From: Patescibacteria group bacterium
GTDB lineage: Bacteria > Patescibacteriota > Gracilibacteria > UM-FILTER-43-11
Assembly: GCA_029260955.1 (NCBI GenBank)
Contig: JAJDCF010000079.1
Location: 1 to 23,330, forward strand
Direction of reading: 5' to 3'
DNA length: 23,330 nucleotides
Below are positions 6,801 to 13,937 of this stretch, piece after piece. Both the position numbers and the translations under genes were made by a program. The notes beneath the pieces are model-generated. The model was not told where the DNA came from. It saw only the letters and a list, made by a program, of their open reading frames with translations, and searched no databases. Numbering within the stretch: the first letter of the stretch is position 1; each line of letters opens with the position of its first letter.

Positions 6801-8966
6801 ATAACCTGTAAAGTAAACTGAGTTTTTAAGTACGTAGTCACCTGCATACGAGTAAACATCAGCTGGAGTACCGATTGTGACCAAGTATATGCTGGCTGCG
6901 TCAAAAGTATTAACACCGCCAGTAGTAGTAAGTACGGCACTCTCATAACCTGGATCAATCGTCATACTGGCAAGGGCAATACCTCCAATAGTAAAGTCTG
7001 TAACATCCACGTCTCGTTCATCAATGCTTTCTGAGAAGTTAACACGAACTTGAGTGGTCGAAATAGGCACAGCAGAAGTCACACTAAGTTCACGCGTAAC
7101 AACAAAGTCTTTGGCAGCAACTGTATTAGTAGCACCATCATCTATTCGAACAGTGTAGTGCCTGTCAGGATTAAGCGGAAGACTAGTCGTTACAATCAAA
7201 TCACCACTGGAATCATCAATTGCCTGAACGGCCTGTGAATTAAGTGGCGATGTACCATCATCGTAAAGCACTGTGACTTCGCTTAAGGCAACCGTACTAA
7301 AATCAAGTGATCCCTGTGGAACGGTAATAGAATCTTTTTTATTAACCACTACTGTACCAACTGAATTCGTAGAATTGTTGTGTCCTAGCCCCCAGAAGGA
7401 AATTGACTTGTAAGTATCATCTATTGAAACACCTAGCGAATTAGTAAGCCAACCTGGCGCACTAACTGCGTAAGTAAAGTTTGCACTAGCATTATTGAAA
7501 ACAGCATTTTCGATGGTCAAAGTTGCCCCCGAAATAGACTGGCTATAGGTGCCGGAACTTCCATCGTTAATCAGAGTGCCAAGATCACCATCAGCGGTTG
7601 TATAAAGATTACCAACAGGATTACCTGCGACAATTGGTGAAGGAAATTGAATATTCTCATCAAAAGTTAATTGCAAACGGTAAGTTCCACTAACGTCAGT
7701 AACATTCGCACTAATCAGACGAGGACCATTCTTAGCTCCTGCAAAGGAAACACGGTCAACACCCAAACTTGCACCATCGGAATCTCGTAAAATAGCATTT
7801 GGAGCAGGAGTCGCATTTAGTAAATAAGTATTGTCTTTTAAAAGGGGTATGTCAGTAGAAAGCGTAACGGTTGTTCCAGAAACAGAAACAACATCTGTAA
7901 CCACTACTCCACCACTCACAGCAAAGTCAGCCTTCGTTACAGAAGCTGCATCAACAGCATCGGTAAAGGTGACCGCAATAGTGTTGTATCCACTAACAGT
8001 CGCACTACTCATTCCAAAATCAGAAAGTACATTTGCTCCAGATCCAAAACCGTAGAACGGTACATTAGAATAAGCACTGTTGACCTGCCCTAATTGATTA
8101 GAAGTAATAGTGGAAGCTGTTGGAACCATGGTAACCACGTATTCCAATCCAGCCGTTTGAGCCGCTGTGGTCAAAACAGCGTACTTTTGGCTATAGCCAT
8201 AATTTATTCCAGATTCGATCAAGCTAACTGCCAAATCTTTACCAGGATTACAAGCACTTGTGCCACTGTTAAACAAACCAGTTTCACAAACATCGTAATC
8301 GACAAGTGCACCTAAATTAGAAAGGTAATCATTAAATTCTACAGCAATGTGAGTGCTATCGATTGCCTCTGCACTCAAGGCTTTTAGTTGATCTAAAGTT
8401 TGTACCGTAATGGTACTGGCTGGCATAGCATCTGTTGTCACAGGATCTGATCCATTAAGCAGAGCTAAATCTTCAAAAGTTACATCAATTACTTGTCCCA
8501 CTGGCAATGCACTATTGATTTCGGTGTTCAGTGTAAATAGAACATCATTCTGCGCCATAGTCGTAGCCGCATCCGAAATAATTGTAACAATAAGCTTGCC
8601 TTCTTCCGGAGCCGCTGTCATTTGGAAAGCAGCACTTTGAAACTTATTACCAGAAGCAAAAACAATAGGATTGTTCTGAAAAATAAGTGCATTAACTGGG
8701 CTGTATTTGAGTGAGAAAGTAATACTATCAAAACTTGCTATAGGTCCATCACTTGTGACTTCGATCTGACCTGTTTCGCCTACACCAGCAGTATAATTCG
8801 GTATATAAAGCTCAGTCGCACCGGCAGGAGTACCAGCATCAGTTAAAGCAGCCATGTTCAAAGCTGGATTCGTATGAACCAGATAGGTTGTAATAATGGT
8901 CATCAATGCAACACCGATTCCCATCAGGTACTTGTTCCACCTATTTTTTGGAGTTTGATTTTCCAT
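3801..8966 (-). CDS. Giant multidomain surface protein (cohesin-like, Ig-like array, dockerin-like C-terminus)
   Basis: This is a 1721-residue exported protein. A hydrophobic signal or anchor lies at about 13-40 (WNKYLMGIGVALMTIITTYL). A cohesin-like domain follows at about 50-195 (ITFSLKYSPVNALIF, GKLIVTIISD, VIDVTFEDL). Next comes a series of Big_5/SbsA-type Ig-like domains at about 200-830, often ended by an F-x-G-[FYL] turn. A TIG/IPT-like domain lies at about 840-910, then four tandem repeats of about 115-120 residues at about 920-1390, two more Big_5-like domains, and a dockerin-like repeat at about 1646-1670 (DLNSDGRVDFTDFTIF, with an EF-hand-like DxNxDGxVD calcium loop). A 50-residue Ala-rich tail closes the protein. 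There is no second dockerin repeat, no C-terminal anchor and no catalytic domain. Carrying both cohesin-like and dockerin-like modules, it could polymerise or bridge partners. Its start abuts the preceding gene's stop with no gap, which implies translational coupling. Confidence 0.85.
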   Translation of the reverse strand: MENQTPKNRWNKYLMGIGVALMTIITTYLVHTNPALNMAALTDAGTPAGATELYIPNYTAGVGETGQIEVTSDGPIASFDSITFSLKYSPVNALIFQNNPIVFASGNKFQSAAFQMTAAPEEGKLIVTIISDAATTMAQNDVLFTLNTEINSALPVGQVIDVTFEDLALLNGSDPVTTDAMPASTITVQTLDQLKALSAEAIDSTHIAVEFNDYLSNLGALVDYDVCETGLFNSGTSACNPGKDLAVSLIESGINYGYSQKYAVLTTAAQTAGLEYVVTMVPTASTITSNQLGQVNSAYSNVPFYGFGSGANVLSDFGMSSATVSGYNTIAVTFTDAVDAASVTKADFAVSGGVVVTDVVSVSGTTVTLSTDIPLLKDNTYLLNATPAPNAILRDSDGASLGVDRVSFAGAKNGPRLISANVTDVSGTYRLQLTFDENIQFPSPIVAGNPVGNLYTTADGDLGTLINDGSSGTYSQSISGATLTIENAVFNNASANFTYAVSAPGWLTNSLGVSIDDTYKSISFWGLGHNNSTNSVGTVVVNKKDSITVPQGSLDFSTVALSEVTVLYDDGTSPLNSQAVQAIDDSSGDLIVTTSLPLNPDRHYTVRIDDGATNTVAAKDFVVTRELSVTSAVPISTTQVRVNFSESIDERDVDVTDFTIGGIALASMTIDPGYESAVLTTTGGVNTFDAASIYLVTIGTPADVYSYAGDYVLKNSVYFTGYGTQTATSPIVLSSIEVIDAETLRMNFSGALDETTFTPVNHDIFRVSNPLNPAAAGRTDLVVTGVTKIDNDTYELKTAIQSAAQNYFAIFSGVKDSNGLRIGNGKVHNFLGFQLPVAAINLLTPSSITNDLETNVVISGTNLDIVQEVRVGTETVTIGTQTATSLTFSVPAAFTAGLYDVTLIDQADNLLSFSNALLVNLPAQVLTVQSAESKAVPYNVPNDGETITKLWVLVEDPIGLSSVSSVVVNLSQIGGPSTVEMVKDSGTQPQFSQWYTYETTVPATVQTQDAPYLLPVEVRKGSEVFTGTAGIRVSKDVVKSVPPVIDQVYISPISVSPDGETPVKISAQITDQDGADTINSVVADLGVLGIGFKHLTAISEMTEGTELETQFFESEEFTVPDTTDAGTYTITLVASDITGEQVTGTLELVVSTSVSGPKIDSDVSYISPRLSIPRDGKTTFDINAFVSDKDGIADIQSVTANFSTIGLPPIALKKDAEASTEGEAAWYLATGLTIPTTAPLNIHNIEIIAIDSNGDKDNLILQIEVTHKDTLGDPPRVVEDRAYTTPRVSINDGETPITLYTFIQDSDDDIVSVIANLGEVGQVGTETNGVLGGGETAAPSDGNCPTGSNVLVCMNPSVKEGVNGQWFILPNVMISALTAPSPNPYQVEIIVTDAGGKTTSGVIPVYVGTGDSISDQQELPTALGAITTSETTIEVPFNKEISANSVASSGKGFTISSESNIKERLPIVGATINPAGTVVTLSTFNQVPGKRYVLSVTKDIKDIVGRGVIEGAANRFNFTGFQALNKAPVMEYIQAADFNIVELEFRNNLKPSSVRTGLSQTDGSDQFGISIYESENTSERLDVLGVTLLSPGNVIQIKTGPQKAEQKYRLNIEGLESYDGTKLPSSLNKGFKGYNLSVAQHKAAANFADLNSDGRVDFTDFTIFSSVYGTTYFGEGENVADAVANASAQAAAAADQAGQPLEADPNATVPITSVPAGGEIQ
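4797..6209 (-). repeat. Four tandem ~115-120-residue repeats inside the giant surface protein
   Basis: Boundaries are approximate. Four units share the pattern P-x-V-x-x-DG-[EK]-T, then a strand, then D-x-DG-x-x-x-I-x-SV-x-A-[ND]-L-x-x-[IV]-G. Their DGxT positions fall near residues 938, 1052, 1172 and 1292. The units have diverged in sequence, so the duplication is old rather than recent. They look like Ig/PKD-type beta-sandwich modules. Confidence 0.6.
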
Positions 8967-11900
8967 TTAAGCCTTATTAGTTACTTTGTTAAAAAGTAGG
9001 ATCACATCTACCAGTGTCACTCCCCCTACTCCGTCCACATTAGCCGCCTGAAGTTCAGAAGGCGTTGGACTTGGGTTAATACCCGAAGCAATCTGGAAAG
9101 CCAGAATCACATCGACCATGTTAGTGGTACTGTCACCATTCACATCTCCCTCTCCTATTTCTCCAATACGAATTGGAAAAACATAATTAAGGGTGTGATT
9201 GGAAGCATCCGAAATACTGAGGATTAAACTGTAGACCCCATCAAAAAGGTTTTGATCAACCGGAATCTCGATAGGAATATCATAAGTTTTGTACTGAAGA
9301 GCAACAGTCTGAGGTGTTGTATCACTATCACCTTCTTCTTCAGTTGTACCCCCCTGATCTACAACAGATATTTCATTTAAGAAAGGTATAGCAGTAAACC
9401 AAATAGCTGAGGAATCTGCATTGATCTGTTGATAAGTACTGAATGAGGAATAAACAAGGGATGTGCTGATGGAAGAAATATCAGATACTGTATTCACATC
9501 AGAAATTTTTGTTTGCAAATTAATTCGGCTACCCTTGGTTACAGAACCTGAGCCAATACGACGTACGAATTCGATCACAGGACCGGAATCGACTTTAATG
9601 GTTAAGTAGTTACTCTGCACCAAAGATGCATCTGCATTTTCGTATTGAGCAACCACGGTAGAAGTACCACTGATCTCACCCATCTTGATCAAACCTGAAT
9701 CCAGGGAAGCTTGCTCCAGATAGTTAACTGGAGTATTCACCCAGCTGAATTGAGTGGGTGGAAGGAGCTTAGTTGCTCCATTATCGTACTGCGCGATCAC
9801 CTGAATCCCGTAAGTTTCACTCGCAGGAAGTGGGATCGCATTATTATAGGTAGGAAGAATCGCGACATCTGACTCAAGAGCAGTGGTGTCGATATCAATT
9901 CTGTTATTTTCATTAATTCCCTGAATACTATTGGCATTATTATCTGTGCCATCCTGAGCAGTAGCAGGCTGCAAAATAAGCATTCCCGGATAACCATCAA
10001 TGGTGGTTACATTTACAACAACTGCAGGGGCAGTCGCTGCTGGCAACGGAAGGGCATTAGTAAGAGCCGTAATATCAGTATTCAATTGATTCACAATCGC
10101 TGTAACCTTAGAAATCTTATTACTATAGGTACCAGCAGGAAGTGTTATGTTGACTGTTTGTCCTTCAATGACAAAACTTTGACCAGCAGCCTCGGGATTG
10201 TGGATAGCGATGATCACACTTCCATGTGCTGCGTCCGTCACCGAAGTAGAAAGTAGGTCTTCAGTTCCTTTATCAAAGGTAACTCGTAAATTAGCAATTT
10301 TATTAACCGTAACCTTCATTGGAATAGACTCAATGGTTCCGATTTCGGCATCGTCGGTATCGTAACGCGCAGTAAGATTGGTCACACCAGGCTTGAGCGC
10401 CGTGAGTAAACCAGTCTGATCAATCGTCGCTACATCTTCATTGCTCGAGAACCATTCAATACCGCTAGCAGCGGTAATGTTATCGTACTCTTCAAGCTCA
10501 GAATTAGCGCCTCCAACAAAAGCATTGATTTGCACAGTATCAGACACATCTAGAACATCGCCCGGATTACGTCCAACCATTTGCAAAACAACTTCTTTCT
10601 CAATCACATCAACTTCGAAGGATGCAATACATCCCTGCTTGTCCATGGCACTTAATATAGAGGTACCCGTGCGCTTACCATATAGAATAGCTACATGAGA
10701 AACATCATCTTCTTGTTTTTTAACTGTAGAAGTTAAAGTTCCAGGCAAATCTGAAATAGTACCAGTTGTAACTGCATTGATCGTAAATTTGGCAGCAGCA
10801 ATTTTGAAGGCATTTGGAGTAAGCTCCGTAGTACCCAAAGGATCTATATCAGCAGAACTCTGCATATCTACCTGAATTTGACCAGTTACCGTACCAGAAT
10901 AAGTTCCAGAAACAGAACCTGATACAAGACCGGTAAGTGTTCCACTTAGACTATATCCAGCTCCAGATCCAGATGAATAACTGGCTGTTCCTTCAAGTTG
11001 TCCATTTAATTGAGATCCCTGAACAACAACCGGCACAACCTCATCTTCGATCGTAACGTTAACAGTGTAGTTTACGCCCGAAATATTGCTGGATACAGGA
11101 ATGCTCACACTAGAGCTACAAGTTTCCGAAACAAATACAGGTGGAGAAGCATCAGTATATTCCTTTTTACAATCAACTATATAAGCCCCATTATCTTGGC
11201 CTGTAGAAGTTGCAACACTAAGAGTAGTATCTACAAAATCCGCAACTCCCTCACTAGATTGTGCAGCCTCAGAAAGAGTGGACACTTCTAATATAGAGGG
11301 ATGTGAAGAAATCCAATTGATTTCTCCAAAGCTATTTGAGGCAAAAACGATACCGCTATCACCTTGTAAAACTTCGTTGTCCAATTTGAGTGGAGTAGTA
11401 AGAACTCCAAGTCCTACACCAGTACCGTTAACACCATTAGAAAAACATGATGTAACTTCAGTTCCATCTACAATACAAACATAATCCTCACCGGTACCAT
11501 CATGTGGATGATCCCCCATCTCAGTTGCCTGCAAAAGTATTTTCTCAGGATTAGTAGGATCAGGATAAGCTACAAATGGAGAATCTGAACCTAGAAGGTC
11601 ATTGAATATGTACGCGAAATTAAGCGCTGTCTGCGCCTCGCTACCAGTTCCCTCTGTACGAACCTGGAGTTCATAAACTCCATTACCGTTATTCGAAACA
11701 ATCTTCGCACGCGAATCTATACCATTTATGGCATCGGTACTAATATCTGGCTTAAGCTCAGTATGTATCTGAAAAGTCTTGGCATTCGAAACATCATTGT
11801 CTGCCGTTGGATAATTTAGATCAACAGAAGTAGTAATAGCTCCAAAATCAAAACCCTTAAGTGATGCTGTTGAAGCAAAGGTTCCAAGGTTAGCTGGTGG

Positions 11901-12446
11901 AATAGATGAAAAACCTTCACCTTGTCCACGTAAAATGGAAGTCTGAAGAGCCTGACAAGAAACAGGTTCAATCGTAAGATCAACCGTACTTATAGAGTTA
12001 ACGCCAGGAACATCAATTTCAACCGAACAGGCAGTACTGAAATTACTTGGTAATATGATTTTGTTATCAGCATAAACAGTTCCAGCGGGACAAGCTACAC
12101 TACCACTTGAAAAGCTAATAAATGAACCCTCCAAATCGCTACCATTCAAATAACCATCCTCATAACCCGCCCCCTCAGCTGCCGCAGTAAAATTAATATA
12201 AACAGAATTGATAGTTACCACTCCGTTAGTAGGATAAACTGACCCTTTAGGAGTAACAAATTCCACACCACCTGCAGGCTCTAAATACGTAGAAGCAGCA
12301 ACAGGAAGGGCTCCATCTTTATCCAAAACACTGGCCGAAAGCATAGCTGTTTCGTGCCTAGTCGTGTAGTAAGTCAGAGTAATCAAGCCAAACGCAAAGG
12401 TTATGGCCAGAAAGGAGTTAACGATTTTTATGATGAAATTTTTCAT
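8967..12446 (-). CDS. Large surface protein with BIG2 domain and C-terminal dockerin-like module
   Basis: This is a 1159-residue exported protein. A signal or anchor segment lies at about 8-28. A long N-terminal region without a recognised family contains several Cys residues that could form disulfides. A Gly/Ser/Thr-rich repetitive segment lies at about 475-525 (SGTLTGLVSGSVSGTYSGT). A bacterial Ig-like BIG2 domain lies near 620-710 (IEWFSSNEDVATIDQTGLLT, then LKPGVTNLTARYD). Further beta-rich sequence leads to a dockerin-like pair at 1100-1159: GDVNGDSTTNMVDVILAF and ANVDGVGGVTLVDVILLF, two EF-hand-like calcium loops each followed by a helix, which is the canonical type I dockerin arrangement. 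The second loop has Gly in place of usual ligand positions and may bind calcium weakly. No enzyme domain is visible. It lies 21 bp after the YidC-like gene and abuts the next gene. A partnership with the cohesin-like proteins encoded downstream is an inference. Confidence 0.85.
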   Translation of the reverse strand: MKNFIIKIVNSFLAITFAFGLITLTYYTTRHETAMLSASVLDKDGALPVAASTYLEPAGGVEFVTPKGSVYPTNGVVTINSVYINFTAAAEGAGYEDGYLNGSDLEGSFISFSSGSVACPAGTVYADNKIILPSNFSTACSVEIDVPGVNSISTVDLTIEPVSCQALQTSILRGQGEGFSSIPPANLGTFASTASLKGFDFGAITTSVDLNYPTADNDVSNAKTFQIHTELKPDISTDAINGIDSRAKIVSNNGNGVYELQVRTEGTGSEAQTALNFAYIFNDLLGSDSPFVAYPDPTNPEKILLQATEMGDHPHDGTGEDYVCIVDGTEVTSCFSNGVNGTGVGLGVLTTPLKLDNEVLQGDSGIVFASNSFGEINWISSHPSILEVSTLSEAAQSSEGVADFVDTTLSVATSTGQDNGAYIVDCKKEYTDASPPVFVSETCSSSVSIPVSSNISGVNYTVNVTIEDEVVPVVVQGSQLNGQLEGTASYSSGSGAGYSLSGTLTGLVSGSVSGTYSGTVTGQIQVDMQSSADIDPLGTTELTPNAFKIAAAKFTINAVTTGTISDLPGTLTSTVKKQEDDVSHVAILYGKRTGTSILSAMDKQGCIASFEVDVIEKEVVLQMVGRNPGDVLDVSDTVQINAFVGGANSELEEYDNITAASGIEWFSSNEDVATIDQTGLLTALKPGVTNLTARYDTDDAEIGTIESIPMKVTVNKIANLRVTFDKGTEDLLSTSVTDAAHGSVIIAIHNPEAAGQSFVIEGQTVNITLPAGTYSNKISKVTAIVNQLNTDITALTNALPLPAATAPAVVVNVTTIDGYPGMLILQPATAQDGTDNNANSIQGINENNRIDIDTTALESDVAILPTYNNAIPLPASETYGIQVIAQYDNGATKLLPPTQFSWVNTPVNYLEQASLDSGLIKMGEISGTSTVVAQYENADASLVQSNYLTIKVDSGPVIEFVRRIGSGSVTKGSRINLQTKISDVNTVSDISSISTSLVYSSFSTYQQINADSSAIWFTAIPFLNEISVVDQGGTTEEEGDSDTTPQTVALQYKTYDIPIEIPVDQNLFDGVYSLILSISDASNHTLNYVFPIRIGEIGEGDVNGDSTTNMVDVILAFQIASGINPSPTPSELQAANVDGVGGVTLVDVILLFNKVTNKA

Positions 12447-12467
12447 TGTATATCTTTGGTATTTTTC

Positions 12468-13472
12468 TTAGATGAGCATTAACCCGTTTAGAACCATGAC
12501 AAGTGCCAGGCTCATAGAGACAGCCTCTTCCATAAGATGGAAATTAAGATGTCTAACTAGGGGTAGATGATTAAATTTTCTGGACCAGTGCTCCAATTTG
12601 TTCTTATGAAGCTTAGAAGTCCTTAGCATTTTAATTAGATCCTTCTGCACATACTTTCCCCACTCCTTAGAATTTTCCTCAACAATGAGGTAGCGCATGG
12701 TGGTGAAAGTAATCATTGTCAAAAAGAAGACCGTAACAAGAACTGAAAAGATACTTGCCAGATAAAAAACCATTCCGGAAATAACAATTGCAAAACCAAG
12801 CGCTGTGTAAGTTTGCTTCATGCTAATGTAATCCTCTTGCTGCTTCAGGTAAATCTTCACCAAAGAGTGCAGCAAATATGCAAGGCTGGCAAGGATCGGT
12901 AGGCTAGCTGTAGTCGGTCCAGAGAGTAAGGCAAAGTTAAAGCTACTAAAAGCTGCCCACAGTACGGACGGCACTTCAGAAGTAATATCAAGCCCGGCAA
13001 AAACCAGAAGGAAAACAAACAGTTGAGCAGCAAACAGCAAAGCACCACGCCTGTGAATTCTTTCGTTCACAGAATAAAGCACATCTAGCTCACGCTTGCT
13101 TTCACTCATCGCAAGCTCGCCACGATGAAAGCGGTCAACTAGTTTTTTGTGGAAGATGTGAATCTTCTTCTGCTTGAGCTGAAGATTAACCGATGGATAC
13201 AAAGTGATCAACTCTACAAGAAGAGCTAAAACAATCACGCCGGCAATCAAACTGCCCCCAAAAACATTGGTCAGGGTATTTAGAATGCCTGAGAAAACCA
13301 TCAAGTACTTCGTCCAAAAGGCTGGAAGATTGTTCGCCAAATCCAAGGGTGCAACCAAGTGGGCACCAGAGATGCCGTTGATCTCAACGTAGCTAACACC
13401 CTGCACATAAGCCGTGTAAAGGCTGATTGCAAACAGGATGACGGTAGCTAGGATTAGTCCAGTTCGTTTCAC
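12468..13472 (-). CDS. Divergent YidC/Oxa1-like membrane protein
   Basis: This 334-residue polytopic protein has hydrophobic segments at about 5-23, 74-92, 143-160, 188-206, 222-258 (two helices) and 315-333. The core resembles YidC/SpoIIIJ. A helix starting GGSLIAGVIVLALLVELITL is followed by a basic amphipathic cytoplasmic hairpin (KQKKIHIFHKKL through ELDVLYSVNERIH) at the place where YidC has its coiled coil. Helices then fit the YidC TM3-TM5 spacing, ending in an MRYLI segment. Key YidC consensus residues are poorly kept and the C-terminal region with an extra hydrophobic stretch is unusual, so this could also be an unrelated membrane protein. YidC-type insertases help fold and insert membrane proteins. 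As the first gene of the surface operon it may assist the anchored components (inference). The start is GTG, with an extended -10 promoter about 35 bp upstream. Confidence 0.5.
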   Translation of the reverse strand: MKRTGLILATVILFAISLYTAYVQGVSYVEINGISGAHLVAPLDLANNLPAFWTKYLMVFSGILNTLTNVFGGSLIAGVIVLALLVELITLYPSVNLQLKQKKIHIFHKKLVDRFHRGELAMSESKRELDVLYSVNERIHRRGALLFAAQLFVFLLVFAGLDITSEVPSVLWAAFSSFNFALLSGPTTASLPILASLAYLLHSLVKIYLKQQEDYISMKQTYTALGFAIVISGMVFYLASIFSVLVTVFFLTMITFTTMRYLIVEENSKEWGKYVQKDLIKMLRTSKLHKNKLEHWSRKFNHLPLVRHLNFHLMEEAVSMSLALVMVLNGLMLI

Positions 13473-13505
13473 GATTGTTTTTTTGTTTATTTTTTAAATC
13501 TCCAT

Positions 13506-13534
13506 ATTATACCAAATTTGTGCCCTTTCAGCAA
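13506..13534 (-). promoter_or_regulatory. Extended -10 promoter of the surface-protein operon
   Basis: Minus-strand boxes: TTGCTG (13529-13534), a 17-bp spacer, and TATAAT (13506-13511) preceded by TGG (an extended -10). Transcription would begin near 13499, about 27 bases before the GTG at 13472. The leader is A-rich and has no Shine-Dalgarno near the start codon. Confidence 0.75.
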
Positions 13535-13784
13535 TCCACTGCCCTTGACCAAGCCATTATATGATGTTTTAACATACGTTTTTGGTGCTTTTTTGACGAA
13601 ATTTGACAACAGCCAATTCTATGAAGCACACATTCTGCCTTATGAATGCCAAAAAACGCACAATCATATTTTTTTATTGAGGCAACTTTTTACCTAAATT
13701 AACTCGTCAAAAGAATTCGAAATTCTCGCGAAAAAACACTCACTTTCAACACCCGCCTATACCCCTTTTGAGCTACAGAATTCT

Positions 13785-13827
13785 GATGCGCCAAATCGGT
13801 GCCATATTGGCGCCACTACGGTGCATC
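13785..13827. repeat. Compound inverted repeat with two alternative stems
   Basis: The inner stem pairs GCGCCAA (13788-13794) with TTGGCGC (13807-13813), a perfect 7 bp around a 12-base loop. A competing outer stem pairs GATGCGCC (13785-13792) with GGTGCATC (13820-13827), with one wobble. The two cannot form together. It lies upstream of the 13886 promoter, so it would act as an operator in DNA rather than as a leader RNA of that promoter. Confidence 0.45.
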
Positions 13828-13885
13828 AAAATATATAACCCCAAAAGGCATACCCCAACCCCATAGCAAACCCGCGACAGGGTGG

Positions 13886-13914
13886 TTGATTTTTCCATCG
13901 TAATAAGGTATAAT
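13886..13914 (+). promoter_or_regulatory. Sigma-70-type promoter of the VirB6/VirB2-like operon
   Basis: TTGATT (13886-13891), a 17-bp spacer, and a perfect TATAAT (13909-13914). The expected start is near 13921, leaving a leader of about 16 bases before the ATG at 13938. That leader has no Shine-Dalgarno. Instead AAAGGAGGT lies just inside the coding region at 13943-13951. Confidence 0.8.
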
Positions 13915-13937
13915 AGATAGATTTCTAGAACCTATTA

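Larger units (their letters stand above)
13473..13937. other. Divergent intergenic region between the surface operon and the VirB6/VirB2-like operon
   Basis: This is the only gene-free stretch longer than 300 bp. It holds the two outward promoters at its ends. Inside are a short inverted repeat AGAATT-CGA-AATTCT (13712-13726), the 10-bp palindrome CAGAATTCTG (13776-13785), a paired TTTGAC direct repeat (13592-13597 and 13602-13607) and a compound hairpin (13785-13827). A 19-codon frame, ATG at 13621 to TGA at 13678, is possible but has no supporting signal. No tRNA or known riboswitch was recognised. Confidence 0.6.

Noticed and set aside
3801..12446. A classical cellulosome with glycoside hydrolases
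   Set aside because: The two large proteins show only Ig-like, TIG, BIG2, cohesin-like and dockerin-like regions. I see no catalytic motif or carbohydrate-binding module.
13593..13631. A promoter based on the perfect TTGACA at 13603-13608
   Set aside because: No acceptable -10 box lies 16-18 bp downstream (the sequence there is GCACAC-like).
13621..13680. A 19-residue leader peptide gene in the divergent region
   Set aside because: The frame has no ribosome binding site, no convincing promoter and no attenuator-type arrangement of codons. It is expected by chance.
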